A DNA stretch of 64,000 bases from Ischnura elegans. Taxonomy: Eukaryota > Arthropoda > Insecta > Odonata > Coenagrionidae. The notes beneath the pieces are model-generated. The model saw only the letters and a list, made by a program, of their open reading frames with translations. It was not told the origin of the DNA and did not search any database. Location: assembly GCF_921293095.1 (NCBI RefSeq), contig NC_060254.1:109268917-109332916 (forward strand). The letters run 5' to 3'. The position numbers and the translations under genes are program-made. Shown here one piece after another: positions 46,901 to 61,224 of this stretch; positions within the stretch are counted from its first letter, which is position 1; each line of letters starts with the position of its first letter.

Positions 46901-49464
46901 AATTAAATAGCGATCAAAAAAAGCCTGTAGAGTTTAATTGCAAAATTTTTATTCGTCGCCATATAATTACTGCGAAATATCCTTTGGTAACTACGAATGG
47001 CTATACTGAACTCAAGACCGTAGATATGATCATTATATATGCTTAGCAGTCAGCAGATGTGACGGCTTCCCTCAGTTTTTTCCTCGAACATCCCTAAAAG
47101 TTTAATGAGAGAATAATCACACTCAGCAAGCCAAGTTAAACATTCGTGTGTCAAGCCCACACTTAAAAAAGTCAAATCAATGAGTGGGACAGAACGATTA
47201 TTTTTTTAAAAAATCCTTACAAAGCATAAACATAGAAATAAGTTTTATTTTATCAAATTGGAGGTAAGTATTCCTGAAATTCCTGAAAAGCAATAGGTAA
47301 CTATTCGCCACAAACACCTAATAAACACAACCTTAGCCTTCGACGAAAAACACGAGCGGAGAACAAAACATAAAATGACCAGAAAAATAAAGAAATGAAT
47401 TTCATTTTCCCGAAATTTCTGAAAAGGAATCCAAACCGCCGTAAAAATCGACGCCTGATCGAAGAAAGTCCAAAAAGATGTAATTAGGAGAACAAAGGGC
47501 GTTCCGAGAACAGAATAATAATCAGCAAACCACTCGAATCTTTGCGTTGATGACGGTGAAAGAAATGCCTCACCGAAAGGAGCCAACCCTTTTTTCGCCA
47601 TCAGCTGAACAGGAATCAAAGTAGCAGGGAAACGCTCCAAAATTATCCATCTCAAATGTCAGTGATTTGACAGAGAAGACCGCGTTATCGAAATGAAGGA
47701 AAAGATCCGCCTCTCCCCAATGCTGTTGTCTCTTTGCCTCAATGCCAATTCCGCAGCATTTTATCTCACTGAGCCATACAAACACGTACCCTTCCTTCCC
47801 ATAACCCTAGTATCTCCCTCCTCATCCCAAAAGGACTCACCCGTTCACAGATACGATTCCTCCCACTTCAATTATACATCTTTGGGAAAACCAAAAACGC
47901 AAAGAGGAATTCAATGGTAAAGTGACTTTCTCATCCCTTTTTTTACTTTGTCTGCTTGCCTTTATTCTCACTTTGACGGGAGAGGCGGAAACGAGAGATT
48001 CCCTCAAGGATTAGAGCGAGTTCACTCAAGCCCCCTCCCCTCAGCCCCTTCCTCCGCCCCCTCCACCCCCTACCACCGGGGGGTTTGCTTCATTACCCCT
48101 CACTGCCTGACATCCCTCACCTCCTTCCACCCTCTCCACCCCATTCTATGAGGAGTCACCTTGGGAATAACCCGGACGGATGACACAATTTGCATAATCA
48201 GAAAATGCCTACGGCATAAGAGTTATCGAGAAAATCGATTAAAAAAAAACTGAATGGCGAAATTTCCAGTCACTTGATCAAGCCGACATCGATTCCGAAA
48301 ATTTGCGCCGTCAGCGTGGGCCCGAGTTCAGTTGAATGTATCTAGAAACCTAGGATGAAATATTAAAGGTAAAAAAGTGAAATACTCCCACTCGTTTATT
48401 TACATACAAAAGTAACAAAAAGGGGTGAAAATTAAAATCGATTGAAATTGTTTTTAATATTAAGATTGACAGAGTCATCTTATTTCCACAGCAATAATTT
48501 ATACCAACTGCGAGGGCGAGTTCTGGGCAATTTACCAAGGAAGAATGAAACATTTTAATAAGTAAAAAAATTGAACAAATCCACGCAGTTGTACCATCAA
48601 ATCTCAGTCACCTAGATTCATATTTTACATCCAAGATCAAAATAAATAGCGAGAGAAATTACAGATTGAAAATTCCTCCTTCCAAAGTCTTAAAAATTTC
48701 ACGTCTTGTAATGAATTCACGGAAGGCAGCAATACAAAATTTGGTTGTGTTTTACCAATTCATCTTCATCACAGTAATCATAGTAAGTCTTCCAGTACGT
48801 CATATTGGTTTCATAAACATTATTGTTGAAGTACAACGATGGGTGGAAGACATATATGTATATATGATAAGCTACACAATGTAATATATTTCTCTTGGCT
48901 AGACTTCTCTGCATCTCATACGTCTGAAAAAACAAAAGCATACAGTTATTGTCTTGAACTTCTACAATAGAGATCAAATAATCACTGAAAACATTGCACA
49001 TCCAACGAGACAAGAACAAAGCACACCTGCATGAAAAGCAGTTCAGCATCCAGGATACTTGCGCGTGATTAGAAAGCAATTTCCATCTCAGATCGTTTGA
49101 GGCAGCAACAAGGTTGAAAATAAATTTCCTCGACGAGTTATTCAAACCCTCTCCTCTATGAAGTGATTCTTCTTCCTCTCACCGAAATTCACCAGAAATC
49201 ATAATCCACGCTCTGCATCCGCCACTGCACTATTATATCTTGGCTTTCTGAATTCATGGCGGACGGAAAATTCTCAGTTCGTCATAATTTCCCCGTTTAA
49301 AATGTTGAGGATGTGCACAGTATTTCACATGGACAATTAAGCTCCACCGATAATAGAATTTAGAATACGCTAAAAAGTAAATATTAAAATTTTCTAAATA
49401 TATCCTTGAAAAATGTAAACGTGAGGTTGGTCCCAAATTTTCCTAACCAAATCTGGTTGTTGAT
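43904..49464. other. no gene recognised; one transposon-end fragment
   Basis: AT-rich DNA starting with a short AAC tract (about 43926-43940). At about 44990-45010, ttgctacggcactgc resembles one end of the element at 9880-10117 without a partner. A pyrimidine-rich tract spans about 48030-48145. The hydrophobic 136-codon frame at 47245-47655 (minus) has no recognised family and AT-rich composition. No exon or RNA gene could be supported. Confidence 0.45.
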
Positions 49465-49615
49465 GAAGTCTTCACGGGAAATCAACTGGGTAAGGATGGA
49501 CATTGCTGCCAACGCTTCACCCAACAATTTCGCCCTGAGGACGATGGAAGAGAGGGCCATCGAAACGTTGGCAGCAATGTCCATCATGACCCGGCTGATT
49601 TCCCGTGAAGATTTC
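49465..49615. mobile_element. fold-back Penelope-like terminal unit, 151 bp
   Basis: Arms 49465-49514 and 49566-49615 are 50-nt inverted copies with five mismatches, ending gaagtcttcacggg / cccgtgaagatttc. A 51-nt centre carries a hammerhead-like core. The sequence outward from the right arm, attcgccgggaaa, also follows the inverted repeat at 63151-63322, so both belong to the same wider family. No protein is encoded; short frames here are mirror images of each other. Attribution to PLE terminal repeats rests on the hammerhead-like core and on knowledge that such repeats may sit in inverted orientation. Confidence 0.72.
49532..49572 (+). ncRNA. hammerhead-ribozyme-like motif
   Basis: Read on the plus strand: GCC, then CTGAGGA (matching the CTGANGA core), one extra C, stem II GATGG/CCATC, GAAA-C, GT, T, then GGC. 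GCC and GGC pair directly next to the core as stem I; AC/GT forms a minimal stem III; cleavage would fall after the T of GTT. The extra base between core and stem II departs from the canonical hammerhead and may weaken activity. Hammerheads with very short stem III are established in PLE terminal repeats. Confidence 0.5.
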
Positions 49616-52600
49616 ATTCGCCGGGAAAGCACCAAATCCTTCTTCGAATGTCTTTATCCAGAGAAAATCATATTACCCAACTATTCTGAATTAATCATTC
49701 CATGCAAATACCATACAGTTAACAGCCTCTGTTTTTCTCGCGCATCATTTATTTCGGGTCTAAATTTCCTATAATATAAGCCTAAGAAATTTTCCTTCGA
49801 CGTATGATCAAGATTTAAATAATTGTATTCATTGAAACTGAAAACGAATTCCATGGTTTCTTCACCATAAACTGAAAATATTTTAATACGTTTTTTCTGT
49901 AATTAATAAATCAAATAATAACATTTTCGTGACAGCCAATTTACAATAGAAGGGATGCATAAGAATATCGATTTTTTCTTACCAGACACCAGTTCTTTTC
50001 ACCGCGTAATCGTGTCCCTGCTCACTCACCGCCCTCCACATTGGCCGACTTGCAGTAAACATCGGAAGCAATTTTGATCTACTGCGCACGAAAACAGGAT
50101 GAAGTCCTTAAAATAGAGAATGAATACTAAATAAATGCGAGAAGATTTTTCGCCAGGGAAATGGTACCATACTTTACGTACAAAACACCCAATTAGAACT
50201 ACCTTATGCTGCGGCTACGTGCAAATTAAAGTAAGCGACGCCATACCGCCGCTGGAAACTGTATTTACAAATAATTCCACAGACCCGTGGTATAGTACAC
50301 GCGCCATTAACGGCATTACATACTTTTAACACGTAGCATGTAATTTCATGTTTAATTCACAGTCCGCCATTTACTGAGCAAAGCATAGAGTCATTAACAG
50401 GAATAATAATCGCATAAACTTACAATTCTACGGATATTATGGATAAAATTACAATTCTGCAGCATGAGTGATTTTGTCTGGCAGTTCGACATTTTGGCAA
50501 CACAACGCCGCGGAATTATGATTCGCATCTGAGCAAACCAGCATCAAATGTCCTGATCACTTCATAGCCCACGCGATGTTTTTAAAACTCCACTGGTAAC
50601 TTGAGGAGGACCTCTTTTTAAGTCTTATGGAGCAAAAAAAAAGACGATCAAAGGGCGATCTTTTCGTCCTTTCCTGTCTAAACAACCTCAGCATCTTATC
50701 TCATATCCCCGGAGCGAATCCTTTAAATCTCCATGCCGTCTTCCTGTCACGCCCTCCGTCTTCATGGACCACTTGCCGGCAAAAGAGGAGAAATGCCAAC
50801 GGTCGGATGGGCCGAGGGATGAGAAGCATCGAAAACGGGGCAAACATTTATACGCGATGGTCTTAAAAAGGCCTTCGGGAAAAAAAAGACATGGGGGAGC
50901 ATTAGCGGGGCCGAGTTCGCAAAGAGAGACCTAAAAACCCATGATCAAAGATCACCTCATGCCGTCGCATTGCACAAGACGGAAACTTTTACAGCCTCCC
51001 GCTGTCCCTGCAGACGCGGCGCGAGATACCATTTAATTTCCCCTTCCCCGTGCCATGATATTTAGTGACCTGTCCACTCCGCAAAGACGTTAAGGTACAA
51101 ATTTTCGCAACACAAGTAATAGTGTTTGAAAAATGGATGTGGGATGGGATTGGATGCGAATCAAAAGCTGTAATTGAGTAATGACTATTGTTTTAAATAG
51201 ATTAAAAAATTAATTTCAAGTAAATACATTAAAATAAAGTATAAAGCAAATTACTCCAATATGTTTCATCCGAGATGACAAAAACGCGATGCCAAAAATT
51301 CTTATCGAAAATATTCGAAACTTTAACGATCGGAAATTCAGGAAAAATTCGGATTATAAACAAAATTTGACGGTTCCGAAAACTCCCGAAATCTGAGGAG
51401 AAAATTTTCCAAATTTCAAGATTTTCAAGGGTCCGCGGAACATACGCTTTAACAGTCAAATTATTCCCGCCAGATGATAACTGAAAGATCCCTTGCGCGA
51501 GAATTTAAAGTTTTCAAACTAATAATTTTAATTACAACGCAAGACGAAGGAACGGCCTTCATCTCAAGCAGGTTTCGCCAAGAAATGAGTTTAATGTCAT
51601 TCTCATGACGATGACCATTTATTGGGATTTGCGTCGTCCAAAAAGTATTGTTCGCTCCTCGCCACCTTTTCAAAATGCGTTTAAAATTCTGTAATTTTTA
51701 TGCACTTGAATGTCACTACGGAATCACTACGGAGAGAATAAATATATATAAGACCCATAGTATTTATGTAGGGTTGTAAATAAGCAAATATAAAGTGGTT
51801 CATGACCTGAAGAGCAATCAAAATAATGAATAATATGAGGAAAGGATGTTAACTTTTTTCCATTCACCCCTGTTTAAGGTATCGAAATGATCAAAAATGG
51901 GAATAATACAAACACTGATAAAAGAAATAACTATAGCATTAGAATTAACTCTCTATAAATTACTATTTTAAGTGAACCGTTCTACGTTTCATACATAGGA
52001 ACTGAAATGATAAAATGCACGTTCCAAATATATTTTTCTAAATTTGAAAGGAGATATACTCGCGATTCTGTGTGAAACATTACCAAGCAAGAGGCAAAAT
52101 ATTTCCTTTGAAGCCGCCATTTCCAAAATAGCAGAAGACCATTTTGCTAAGTTTTCAGACCAACCATTTATTCTGTAATTCTTCAGAGCAGCCAAATATA
52201 CACAATATCTAAATCTTCATACTACCCCGTAAGCAGTCTCAGGAGGCGTGTGGCGTGTTCATGGAAACCAGTCGTCAGCAAATAAACAGTAAATGCGCGC
52301 GCAAAGTTCCGTCTAGCATTTCTTTATTTCCATTATTATCGAGGGGGATACGAATTCTTTTAATTACCTCTTTTGAAAAATATCTCTCCTAATTTATCAT
52401 TTCCGTCGGACCTGTGAATACGGTCTACGTCACCCTAAGGTCAGCAGAAATAAATTCTACACTTGAAGTCCGATTAGCAAAGATGAACCACTATGTCAAT
52501 AAATTTACTTAAAACAATGGAGAACATGGAGGATGTTTTTCAAATTTTCCTCTGTCAATAATTACATACTAAAGGTGTATGACAAGTTACTTAGCCAATG

Positions 52601-55600
52601 TCCTCGATCAAATTCAAGGGCACGTGAAAATATAAACCTTTTAACAGTTTCCAGGGAAGCTGAAAATTCGTATTTGCATTTTTTTCATTTTCCGAAATTG
52701 ATGCTGCATCCGATTCACGTAATGCGTCAGAGTGACAATTCGTGCGAAAGTGACACGAGAGATTATCCGCACTAACGACATGTCGGGTCATCACTCAGGC
52801 CACTTGGCAGTCCAATATTCCAAACAAAAATTGCGTCAGAATTTATGTGGTTCAAAACCAAACGAATCTAAACCATCATCAGATATCGAGAATGAAAAAA
52901 TAATCCACTGTCCACGAAACCATGATCCTATGTCATCAGTAAGCCGGGACGGACAAAAGCAGTCAGTTGTCGACTCGCGAGCGATTCGACACGCAGCGAG
53001 CGTCTCCTTCTGCGCCAGGCGACAGCGATGGTGGTTTTCACTCCACGACGGACAACACTTAAGCCCACTTCACAAAATACTTCATTACCTTGGCGGAGCC
53101 ACGGAGTTTAGAGCTGGGCGATCAGTCAACTGAAATTTCAGCGAACGGAACATGGTAATAGATCCATACCCTCATTGGCAAACACGATGTCGCAATTTAT
53201 AAAAATACTTCGATAAATGGAAGGGAAAGATGGATTACGAAGAAAAACAATTTTCCTCACTCAGCAACCCTTCTCTCTTAATTAAGTTTAGAGTAAAAAA
53301 AACGCACGCAGTAAAAATCACGTTGGTGACGTCTCTCATGGTGAGAGTATATCGCATCCTCACCAAGGAGAAAAGAACAAATAACCACCAGAGATAGAGG
53401 AGCAGGTGAAAATCAGTGACTCGCTTAGTAGGAGCGTGGGATGTCATATCTGCGAAGTATTTGACGCCGTCGATTTTGGTCCGCTAATAGCTCGAGAAAT
53501 AAACACCTTTCTTTATTAAATCTCTATCACAATCGAAATCTGTAAAAAAAAAGGGAAAAATTCCACTGTGGTAGAGGGGTAAGATATAGGCCAGAGATCA
53601 ATAAGTGGAGAGGGAAGAATATCGATGGCATTATGGAAGACTTTAGAGAAGCCTATAGATACTACTCTTGATGCCTCTTTGCGCAATGCAAGCATCCACT
53701 CACACACACGTGTTCTGTGGTGAAAGCACGTTCCTTTCAGATGCCCAAATAGCGTAAACAAAAAGGCTAACGCGACTGTATTGATGCAAGCTCTGGAAAA
53801 GGTCCGTCGAGTCCACTTTGATAAAAACATTCGCATGGTTAGACCCGAAGAAAGGAAGACGCTCATGCAAATGGGATGAGAAAACAAAGTTATTAGCGGG
53901 GCATTAGGGAGTAAACAATACTATTACCACATCGTGAGAGTAAAAATACACGCATTTGGAAACTTACTAGAATAAAAGATGCCTACGAAAATTTTTGGAT
54001 TGGCTCTAGACCCTGAAGCCAGTTCGTGTACGTAAAATTCATGCGCTAAAATATAACTAATCAACGATACTCATTAAGGTAATAGTTTATTATCAACTTC
54101 ATTAAGAAATATTACCGGATTTTTCCCCTGACTCAGAGAACGGTACTTACCGCGAACTCATTTCATAACACGATGGCGAAGCAAAACCCTAGAAAAATTC
54201 GTAAAGGCAAAGAAGGGCTGCAGCAAATAGCAGCAAACGCGCTTAGACTTGTTATCACAGTAAACTAACTATAATCGATGAGCTAGCGGATTTTCACTAT
54301 AGGAGGATTAGTAATACGAATAAGCTATCTCACGCCCCCACAAATTGACTAAAAAATTTAATTTATATTTATCAGTTCATTTTATTATGTAAATTTATTT
54401 TTTTGCAACTACATCTTTAATTTTTTCTTGCCCTGTTTTTAACAGGTGGGTTTTCTTATAAATGCCAAAAAATGGAAGAACTCAACAATATAGAAATAAT
54501 AATAAATATAAATAATTAAATAGAAATATATACATCCCTCATATTCAAGCACTTCAAATGTTATTTTATTAATAAACGAAGAATCGGAAACGCCCAAATC
54601 TTGGCATAATTTATATAGAAATCATTGACAAACAACTCTACATATCCATACGGAATTTTGAGTAGGAATCGAAAAAATATATAAAATCATTATTAATTAA
54701 CAAGCAATGGAAACTTCCCTAACAAATACATTTTTCTCAGCAGATAACTTTCCATTCATAGTTTCGTCACCTAGACCATTATCAAGGTGCGATTTTTGTG
54801 CAAGAGCAAACACCAAATGTTGAAAAGAGCGTCACAAAATCGATAGATGGAGAAAGGGATAGATATTGATAGATAGAGATATTTAAAAAAATATGGGCTC
54901 AACCGTGGAAAATGCTGTAAATAATATATTTGCGTGGGAGGGCACTATTTTCCATCATTTTATAATTTAGGTAGTTGAAACATCTCCACACAGTTAAGCG
55001 TGCTAATCTACTACAAGTATGAATTGATGGCGTTAAAAATGGATTGTAAGACTATTTGAAGACTGGGCGAGTATGGATAGTGCGGAGCGGAGGAATAGCA
55101 CCAACATAAACAGCCATCAGCCTGATCTCTTTCTTATTCGCGGCGTTGCGCACAACTCGACTACTCAACGCGAAAACCGAGAAAACCGTAAACTATTCAT
55201 GGACTAGGAAAGCCTTGGGGAGTCAACATCGGCATCGAGAGTGGGGAAGAGGGGGTCGAGGGGGAGGGATTGGAGGAGGGGAGGGGGGAAGACTAAGTGC
55301 TACATCTCTCTCGCTCGAGATTCGAGAGAAACCATCTTTCCTCAACGGAGTCGACTCCGCCGAGAACGACCTTTTTAACACCATTCAAACATTTATGCTC
55401 ATATTTTTGCGAAGCACGTCGGTCGATAGCGCATCGCGAAGCAGTACTATTATACTAATGATACTCTGCATCCATAGTGGGCATAAACACGCATCCAAGT
55501 TATGGAACAAAATGCATCAAATATTGTGAATTGAAATGGCATCCGAAATGGCTGAATTTCCGCTCCTTTCTTAAAATGACAGAGGAAAGTACAAATTTAC

Positions 55601-58600
55601 TCAATACATGGCAGAATATGTTTAAAATTGGGCAGATAGAGAAAATGAACGGCAATTCTAACTAGAAACGCTTCCCCCTCCTGCCGTCTTCTCAATTGGC
55701 GAGTAAAAGAGAAACCATGAAGAAGTTAAAAAAAACAATGGGCCTGTCAGTAAGGGCGACTGAGTTAGGGCCATAAAAACCTACAAGTAAAAAGTGGAAG
55801 CCAATTTCTCTAACAAGTCTGAGAAAAATAGAGAAGTAATGACTCAAACACTAGTACATCTCTCAAGATTGAACCGAATGTTATGGCAACAGAGTGGTAG
55901 GAACACAGGTGCATCGAAGACGCAACTCTCCTCTCCTGGCAATTTGTGAGTAGGCGGAGCAACAGAGGATAATAAGAAGATTTGCAATTCTGCAACTGAA
56001 ATGTTGCATCGATGTAACAAAACAAATGGAACCAAATTCACAAAAAAGTTCGTGTGAGAATGACAAGAAAAGTAAATTTACAGCTTGATTTCCGCCCTTC
56101 TTTCCCACATTCATTGTGGCCGTCAGTGCGAAAAGTTCTCACTTTTCTCATGTTATGGTAGTGATAAAATTTTTTCAAAATTTCCATCGTATGACTTGGC
56201 GTCCAATTCAAGATTAAAGCACCCTCGATGATATTCAGAGCAAGGAGAATGACTTAATTACACGCATTGGGCACTTCATCGCACACAACGTGAGCTGAAA
56301 TCGATCGCTTCGACCTCACCGTGACGTGAACCGGTGTCCCGCCATCAATTCATTGCTGCTGAACGTGAATGGGAAAGAATCAGACACAGGTCGACCAATT
56401 CTATTCGCATCACTGTAAAATTCGCCAATGTAGGTTGAGGAAAACATATTTTTTTTAAATACAAAGAGTATCCATTGGGAATGAGTAATTTTATCTCACG
56501 CTCCGTGAACATTTCTTTCAAATGGAGTTCTTTAGGGTGTAAGAAATTAATGGGAAGGCTTTTCTATGTTATTCGACCAGTAGTTAAAAGAGGGTTTGCT
56601 AGCTCTATCCCACGACGAATCCTCTCCAAAAGTTCGAAACACTTTTCCGCATTTTTTTCGCTGCCTCATTACCACGGCGCTGTAGAGAGAGAGAGAGAGG
56701 TCGATTCGCTCCAAATATTCGTTCCCCAGTGATTCCGGCCATTCAGTAAGTTTTCTTTTATTCGGGACTCTACGGAAAATCAACGCGACACGAGATGGGG
56801 GCCGATTCCGATGAATTCACAGTCGAGGAGGACTCTAAGCGAAAAACTCGCTAACGAACGACGACCTCCTCGGTTTAGTTAATCTAAATTGGTTAGTCAT
56901 CCGAGCGAAAGGGGAGTTTTGGTTCGTATGAAAGGAAGGGAATCGAAAGAGTGTCTGTCACCGCTTCAAAGTGTATCCTTCAGAGCGAGCGAATCCTCCT
57001 CCCTTCTCGTATTTCAATGCGGGCTCTACTCTGGCGTTTTCAGCCCACTCTCCTCTACAACAGGACAGAGCCTAGTATTGCCACATTGGCCATTGCAAAT
57101 AATTAAGCGATAATATTAACATAAACACACTTAAGCACCGTTTACAACAACTTGGGAGAAACTTGACTATTTATGAACCACATCAACTGATGGCATGATT
57201 CTTAAATCACATCACAAGTCACACATCAATCGCAGAATCGACTTTGGGGTATTTAGTTTATGTCTATCGAAGGACTAAATTATCTTCCTTGTTAGAGATA
57301 TAATTACACCGATTGGATTATTTAATTACTTCGAAAGAAACTTTAGTTTTTCTCAACTAATGACTACCCTTTGGAATCATTTTGGCTGATAAAAACCAAA
57401 AGATTTCAATTATCGCCTCTTTTTGAGCATCCAGTTCCAATATTAATGGCCAACGTCAGCCAAGTAACGTTAGTATGAGCGAAGATTTACTTTATCGCAA
57501 AAAGATTTGCAATAAAATTAATAATTTCCAGCGATATTTTGGATAAATCTAGTGGTTGTTATTTAATTTGGACCTTTAGGAATTTCCCCCGTGCCGTCAT
57601 GTCATGCCATCAACTTACTCCTTAATTAACTGTTATCTCTCAATTTAGGCCATTCCTACAAAGCAAAAACGGTCCCTCACTTCCTCCAACATGAATACGC
57701 ATTGTCAAATTGCATACATAAAGAAGCATGAAAATTCGCATTCATACGAGAAGGTCTCCAGTTACCAACTCGTCCACTTCACAAGGTACATGGTCAAGAA
57801 ACTGAAACATAAAGACAAATAATTCCTCAGAAGAAGTCATTATTTCAGACATGAGGGTGCAGGAAAATGGTTATTTCCCTAAATACACCAAAATAAATAT
57901 TTTCATGAGGGTTTTCAAGAATTTCATTTTTCGCGACAAATGCTTCAAAGTTGAACTTAATTTATACACCTTTTTTTTCATTAACATTCCGTTTATATAA
58001 TCGTTCATCTATTTGACAATATTTCTAAATGCATTTAAGAAAAAAGATTGGCTTTTTGGTGGACGAAATAAATAAAATTCAAAATATTCTCAAATTGAAG
58101 AGAGTGAAGGGGCAGTACGGGGAGCATTGAAGGACTACAATTTGAAGGGACAGAACGACATGCAAAGGCGCGTGCAGCGGCGATAATTAATTTAAACGGA
58201 AGGCGCACAAAACAGACGAGAAGTCAATTAGGAGTAATAGCCTCTCTAAGAGGAAAGGCCCGAGGGCAAAAGAAACAGGTAATCGACATGCCAGTGGAAC
58301 TTCCATCAAACTCCTTCCACCGCTTGTAAAGTTTTCAAGGCGAAGCTAACTCCCAGGCACTTCCCCCCCCAAAAAAAAACTACAAGGGCCGCGTATTAGT
58401 AAATCCGTGCGGGTGTTCCAAGGAACTAACCTTTGAGTAAAATTAAGGGGCGCAGGTTTAACGTTCGTCAGTAGAGCCAATGGAAAACTACTGTCAATTG
58501 AAGATAGCCTTTGAAGATAAGGAATCGCAAATCTAATTGTGAATGGTTGGAGGTCATGAGACATTTTTCTCCAAATTACAACAGCAGAAGATAACCATAC

Positions 58601-60750
58601 CTCTACATTCCATATTTCCATACATATTTCACATTTAATCTTAAATCAGCCATTTTTTAAAACTTCAATCGTGTATTCAGTGCTCCAAAACTTTTGTGAA
58701 CACACTAATAAAGCATATTCATATCTGTCAACGAATTGAATTAATAGCTCCAGGTAATAACTTACTATAGGATATCATATCACTTCACAACTTAAAATTA
58801 CGTGTGGTACGGTAAAATAGAAAAAACGGGAATTTTCATGAGACGGAATGGCACGATCAAATGGAGAGAGACTTAGAGGAATTAACAATAGCAGAGCATG
58901 GAAATATTTCATTCAAAAGAAATAAAATTCCACCCGCGCAGAGAAACAACTCATAGTTCGTTTTGCCTCTCCGCAATGGCAAGTGACTGATTTTAATATT
59001 AAATTTATTATTTTCAAATACCCTAAGTGAACTCTTCTCCAAATTAAGTGCCCGTTTCCCGTGTCATAGCGAACCGGCTCGGAAATAAGTGGTTGAAGTC
59101 GACGCCTGCTGCGTCCTGGGCTGTGATTTCGAATCCATGCATCACACCTATCCCACGTACAAGATGATGCTCGTGATCTTCCATTCTTCATTAAAGCTTC
59201 ATTCCAATTCAATTCAACAACGTTTGTCCCTTGGGGTCTAATTCTTCCTCTAAAATTGTTGCACCGATCTATATCCACCACAAACTAAATTCCCTGAAAT
59301 CCTATCACGGACAAAATTGGGCTCTTTATGCCCCTTTTAATTTTTTGAATGGTTTGAATTTTATGTGAAGATAAAATGCATAATTCAATCCTTGATTATT
59401 TTATTTTAATGCTATCACCAGCAATTTTTGCCGAGCGTAGAGCCGATTTCGTGTAAAGAACGTAATTTGTATTACACGACACGCATAGTATAGCAATAGT
59501 CACTTATTTTTTGCGGCCGTCACTCGATAAAGGAGTATATTTTCAAATTTGCATGAAAATGGTATGTCCTTAACTTCTTGAACGAACCTCCTTGATGTTG
59601 ATTGACGGCGTGATTGCAGCTCATCTCGAATATCAACGAAAGAATTATCCCTGGGAGAGGGAATGCCAAACCCTTAGATCGCTTTTATGCTGTGCTAAGC
59701 TCTAGATGAGAGAATTTTCAGATGCCGCAATCAATTCAAAATTTTCGAACGTCATTGAATCTGGAACGAGGAAAACCAATGAAGCAGGAAACCAATTTAC
59801 GTCCTCCTGAAAATTTAGTTTTCCACTTCTCCCGTCGCCAACGACGAACTAGGAGAGCCAGGGAGGAATAAAAATATGTATAACGAATCGATCCAATTAC
59901 CACGATCCCATCGAAAAATAGAACCAACAAATTTTTCCACAAATCCACTATAAATGTACTCCCAATCGAATGATATCTATTTAAGAGCCAATTTATTCCT
60001 TTACGCCCGCGTTAATTTTTTCAACTCGCATTCACCACTTCACAATGATAAAATCCCGCGAATTTCCGTGGAAATCCTAAAAATAAATCAATAAACAAGC
60101 CGTTCCCAGCTCCCTTGGGTGGGAAATTTCTATTCCTCGCCGATTCATCAGGGTCTCTCTCCTTCTGTCGTCCAGCAGTCCGTTTTTGGTTCCCGCGTGA
60201 GGCAATCGCGAATTGGGTGCACGAGATGGAAGAGGGAATTGGCCTCCCAGAAAACTGATTTCATCCGTGCGCTCGCCATGGTGACGTGGAATCGAAATAA
60301 AGGCTGATGGACGAGGGTTTCCTGTACTCATCTGCGGTTGGGAAGTGAGAGGAAGAGGAAAACTACGTCAGTGGGGTCCTCTCAGGCAAATAAAACAACC
60401 GAAATCACGAGAAAGGCCTCGCAAATAGGGTCGTATAAATATTTTACCAAGGAAGATAAATTTGCGCGACTGCCGCAAGGAGGAATATGCATCACTTGCA
60501 TGAGAATTCGACGCATATAAAATGACTGTCGCCAATATCACAATAAAGCAGGGGAACAGAGAGTTCAGTGAAATAAAACACGAGTAAGGTGAATACTTTA
60601 ATTAATAATTGGAAAAAAATTACAATGGATTCACAGCCGCCAAAATGCAATAATACCTCTCCTTTTTTTAATTCTTTAACCTCATTGGAGGTTTGAAATA
60701 CAACAAAATGATGACGGAAAATTCTAATTCCAAACGTCTAAGAAATATAA
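49616..60750. other. no gene recognised
   Basis: Eleven kilobases of AT-rich DNA with a purine-rich tract at about 55225-55300, a GA stretch near 56685-56700 and CpG-richer patches near 50700-50830 and 52960-53050. Open frames reach 133 codons (52732-53133) but show no family signature and no supporting splice borders. No fold-back, TIR pair or tRNA-like element was recognised. Confidence 0.4.
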
Positions 60751-60756
60751 TTAACT

Positions 60757-60860
60757 AGCTGACCCGGTGAACTTCGTACCGCCTAATAATCTATGAACCG
60801 TTTAGTTAAACCATTTACAAATCAAGAGCGGCTGTATTGATTTTAATAATTTTGAAACTA
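60757..60860 (+). repeat. possible dispersed-repeat segment
   Basis: The run tagctgacccggtgaacttc, followed by gtaccgcc, is of a type seen at the edge of interspersed repeats in many insect genomes. No boundary, partner copy or coding part is visible in this window, so class is not assigned. Confidence 0.3.
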
Positions 60861-60951
60861 TTATAATAAAATAAGGCAATTCCAATAAAACTACAAAAAT
60901 GAGTATTACAATGGCTTGTTAGAAAGGCATTTTCTTTATTCAATCTACATA

Positions 60952-61193
60952 GGGTACACCGAGGCACGTTTATGCGGATTTTTTTCAATTATTTTTTGTT
61001 ACTTAGGACATTTTCGACATTTTGGTCTTATAAAGCAATTAATAAAGTCAAAATTTTATACAAAAATGCTATGACGCTTAAAATCTAGCGAAAATATCCC
61101 CTAGGTAGCAGCATAAATATGTCATGACTTGTGGCGGGCTATTTATAACTCGGTTCAGAAAAGTGCACTGCGTAAACGTGCCCTGGTATACCC
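60952..61193. mobile_element. 242-bp MITE flanked by TA
   Basis: The left end gggtacaccgaggcacgttta and the right end taaacgtgccctggtataccc are inverted copies with four mismatches over 21 bp. TA lies on both sides (60950-60951 and 61194-61195), as for mariner-type insertion. The interior is AT-rich and non-coding. It sits about 30 bp downstream of the Helitron helicase remnant. Confidence 0.75.
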
Positions 61194-61224
61194 TAAACAC
61201 ACGGTTTTATACTCCATCAGTCAA

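Noticed and set aside
47245..47655. 136-codon hydrophobic minus-strand frame, possible membrane protein
   Set aside because: Phe/Ile/Leu content follows from poly-A/T on the opposite strand; no transmembrane family pattern or conserved residues.
49384..49774. Two open frames (83 codons minus, 122 codons plus) with similar peptides
   Set aside because: They are mirror translations of the inverted-repeat arms, so the similarity reflects the fold-back structure, not a gene family.
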